Shown here one piece after another: positions 5,214 to 5,780 of a DNA stretch of 5,780 nt. Within the stretch, counting starts at the first letter, position 1; each line of letters starts with the position of its first letter. The DNA is from Dehalococcoidia bacterium (GTDB lineage Bacteria > Chloroflexota > Dehalococcoidia > Lucifugimonadales > UBA3495). The notes beneath the pieces are model-generated. The model saw only the letters and a program-made list of their open reading frames with translations, ran no database searches and was not told the DNA's origin. The translations under genes were made by a program, and so were the position numbers. The DNA lies in NCBI GenBank assembly GCA_002746355.1, contig NVWX01000008.1:82683-88462 (forward strand), read 5' to 3'.

Positions 5214-5780
5214 TTACGCCGTGGATTGGCGACGCTGTGAATTGGGATAACGCACCGCGATAAAACATTCGAGTGACTCGAGTTCTGCAATTGCACCAAG
5301 TTTGCCCAGGGCGAATGCGTAGATCGAAATAAATTCCATGTCGTCTTGATTCGCTGGAAACAGGTCGGTGAGGTAGCTGACAAGAGAATCGTCACCGCTG
5401 CGCCCAACCGCATGAGCAAATTCAAACGGATAACGCTTCGCTATTAACAGCGCGGTTGGCCGGTCATAGTCAAGCAAGGCCTCGACTACTCGAGCCCGCC
5501 AATATTCCTCGTTAATATTCGCCAGTAAGAATTCCCCACCGACGTCGGTAACTCGTTTAGGGTTTCTCGCGATTAGCTTTAGGGCGTCCTGATCCCCGTG
5601 CTGCTTGAAGACGTTCGCAAGCTTGACGGCGATAATTTTAGAAATCGGCTTCTGGCGTAGAGAAGAATACGCCCATCTTCTTCGGGACTTTAGCCGGTGA
5701 TCAACGAATGGCTCAGCGAAGTTGTTGCCGATGTCCGTTGGTAGCAGACGGACCAGCCTTAATAAAATTCGGTCGATTTT
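5214..5780 (-). CDS. C-terminal part of an unrecognised, probably helical-repeat protein (partial, runs off right edge)
   Basis: The minus-strand frame ending with TAA at 5216-5214 is open for 188 codons to the window edge. There is no ATG or GTG upstream of the TTG at 5477, and the residues before that TTG (for example ANINEEYWRARVVEAL) continue without a break, so the start lies beyond 5780. The visible part is rich in short amphipathic helices: KIIAVKLANVFKQHGDQDAL, EEYWRARVVEALLDYDRPTA, LVSYLTDLF, and near the end ISIYAFALGKLGAIAELESL, which resembles a HEAT-type repeat (ALGKLG followed by a second helix). There is no membrane segment, no nucleotide-binding motif and no catalytic signature in view. 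The coding DNA is less GC-rich than mfd and uses codons such as TTA, ATT and AAA more freely. I do not recognise the family. It may be the helical C-terminus of a larger protein. It lies beyond the tRNA-Lys fragment and faces it. Confidence 0.65.
   Translation of the reverse strand, partial: KIDRILLRLVRLLPTDIGNNFAEPFVDHRLKSRRRWAYSSLRQKPISKIIAVKLANVFKQHGDQDALKLIARNPKRVTDVGGEFLLANINEEYWRARVVEALLDYDRPTALLIAKRYPFEFAHAVGRSGDDSLVSYLTDLFPANQDDMEFISIYAFALGKLGAIAELESLECFIAVRYPNSQRRQSTA

Noticed and set aside
5090..5425. Minus-strand open frame of 111 codons, considered as an integrase remnant
   Set aside because: It overlaps the better-supported frame ending at 5214. It has no Arg-His-x-x-Arg-Tyr type motif and no clear integrase similarity.
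1..5780. CRISPR array, insertion sequence or transposase, rRNA
   Set aside because: No regularly spaced direct repeats, no transposase-like frame with inverted-repeat ends, and no conserved rRNA segments were seen.

Overview
The window is mostly ordinary bacterial core chromosome, with a junction near its right end. The composition of the left 4.9 kb is GC-rich. It carries a full-length Mfd, a TlpA/ResA-type thioredoxin lipoprotein and a tRNA-Pro(CGG) with encoded CCA. From general resemblance I lean towards a Chloroflexota lineage (Dehalococcoidia/SAR202-like), possibly a metagenomic contig. No marker settles this.

Layout from left to right. (1) Positions 1-69, minus strand: the first 23 codons of a gene leaving the window, whose N-terminus looks like the first beta strand of an ABC ATPase. 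(2) Positions 70-205: a divergent intergenic region with a strong GC hairpin that reads as an intrinsic terminator in the minus direction, so it could be an attenuator in the leader of the left-edge gene. (3) Positions 206-3766: mfd, the transcription-repair coupling factor, complete with all expected domains. (4) Positions 3767-3931: a spacer with a small inverted repeat and a strong ribosome binding site. (5) Positions 3932-4537: a thioredoxin-fold lipoprotein with a CPPC active site, followed by a clear intrinsic terminator at 4560-4595. (6) Positions 4596-4833: a palindromic, repeat-like element of about 54 bp and a consensus TATAAT box ahead of the tRNA. (7) Positions 4834-4908: tRNA-Pro(CGG). 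(8) Positions 4989-5040: only the 3' half of a tRNA-Lys(CTT), from the anticodon arm to CCA, followed by a terminator at 5055-5085. (9) Positions 5214-5780, minus strand: the C-terminal 188 residues of an unrecognised, probably all-helical protein in visibly less GC-rich DNA. It has no start codon before the window edge.

The genes do not form one pathway. mfd and the lipoprotein gene are co-directional but separated by 165 bp, and each looks like an independent housekeeping or envelope function. The most informative part is the right end. A truncated tRNA 3' half next to a change in composition is the usual signature of a tyrosine-recombinase attachment site, so the window probably includes a scar or boundary of an integrated element. 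No integrase, CRISPR array, insertion sequence or complete novel system is visible.
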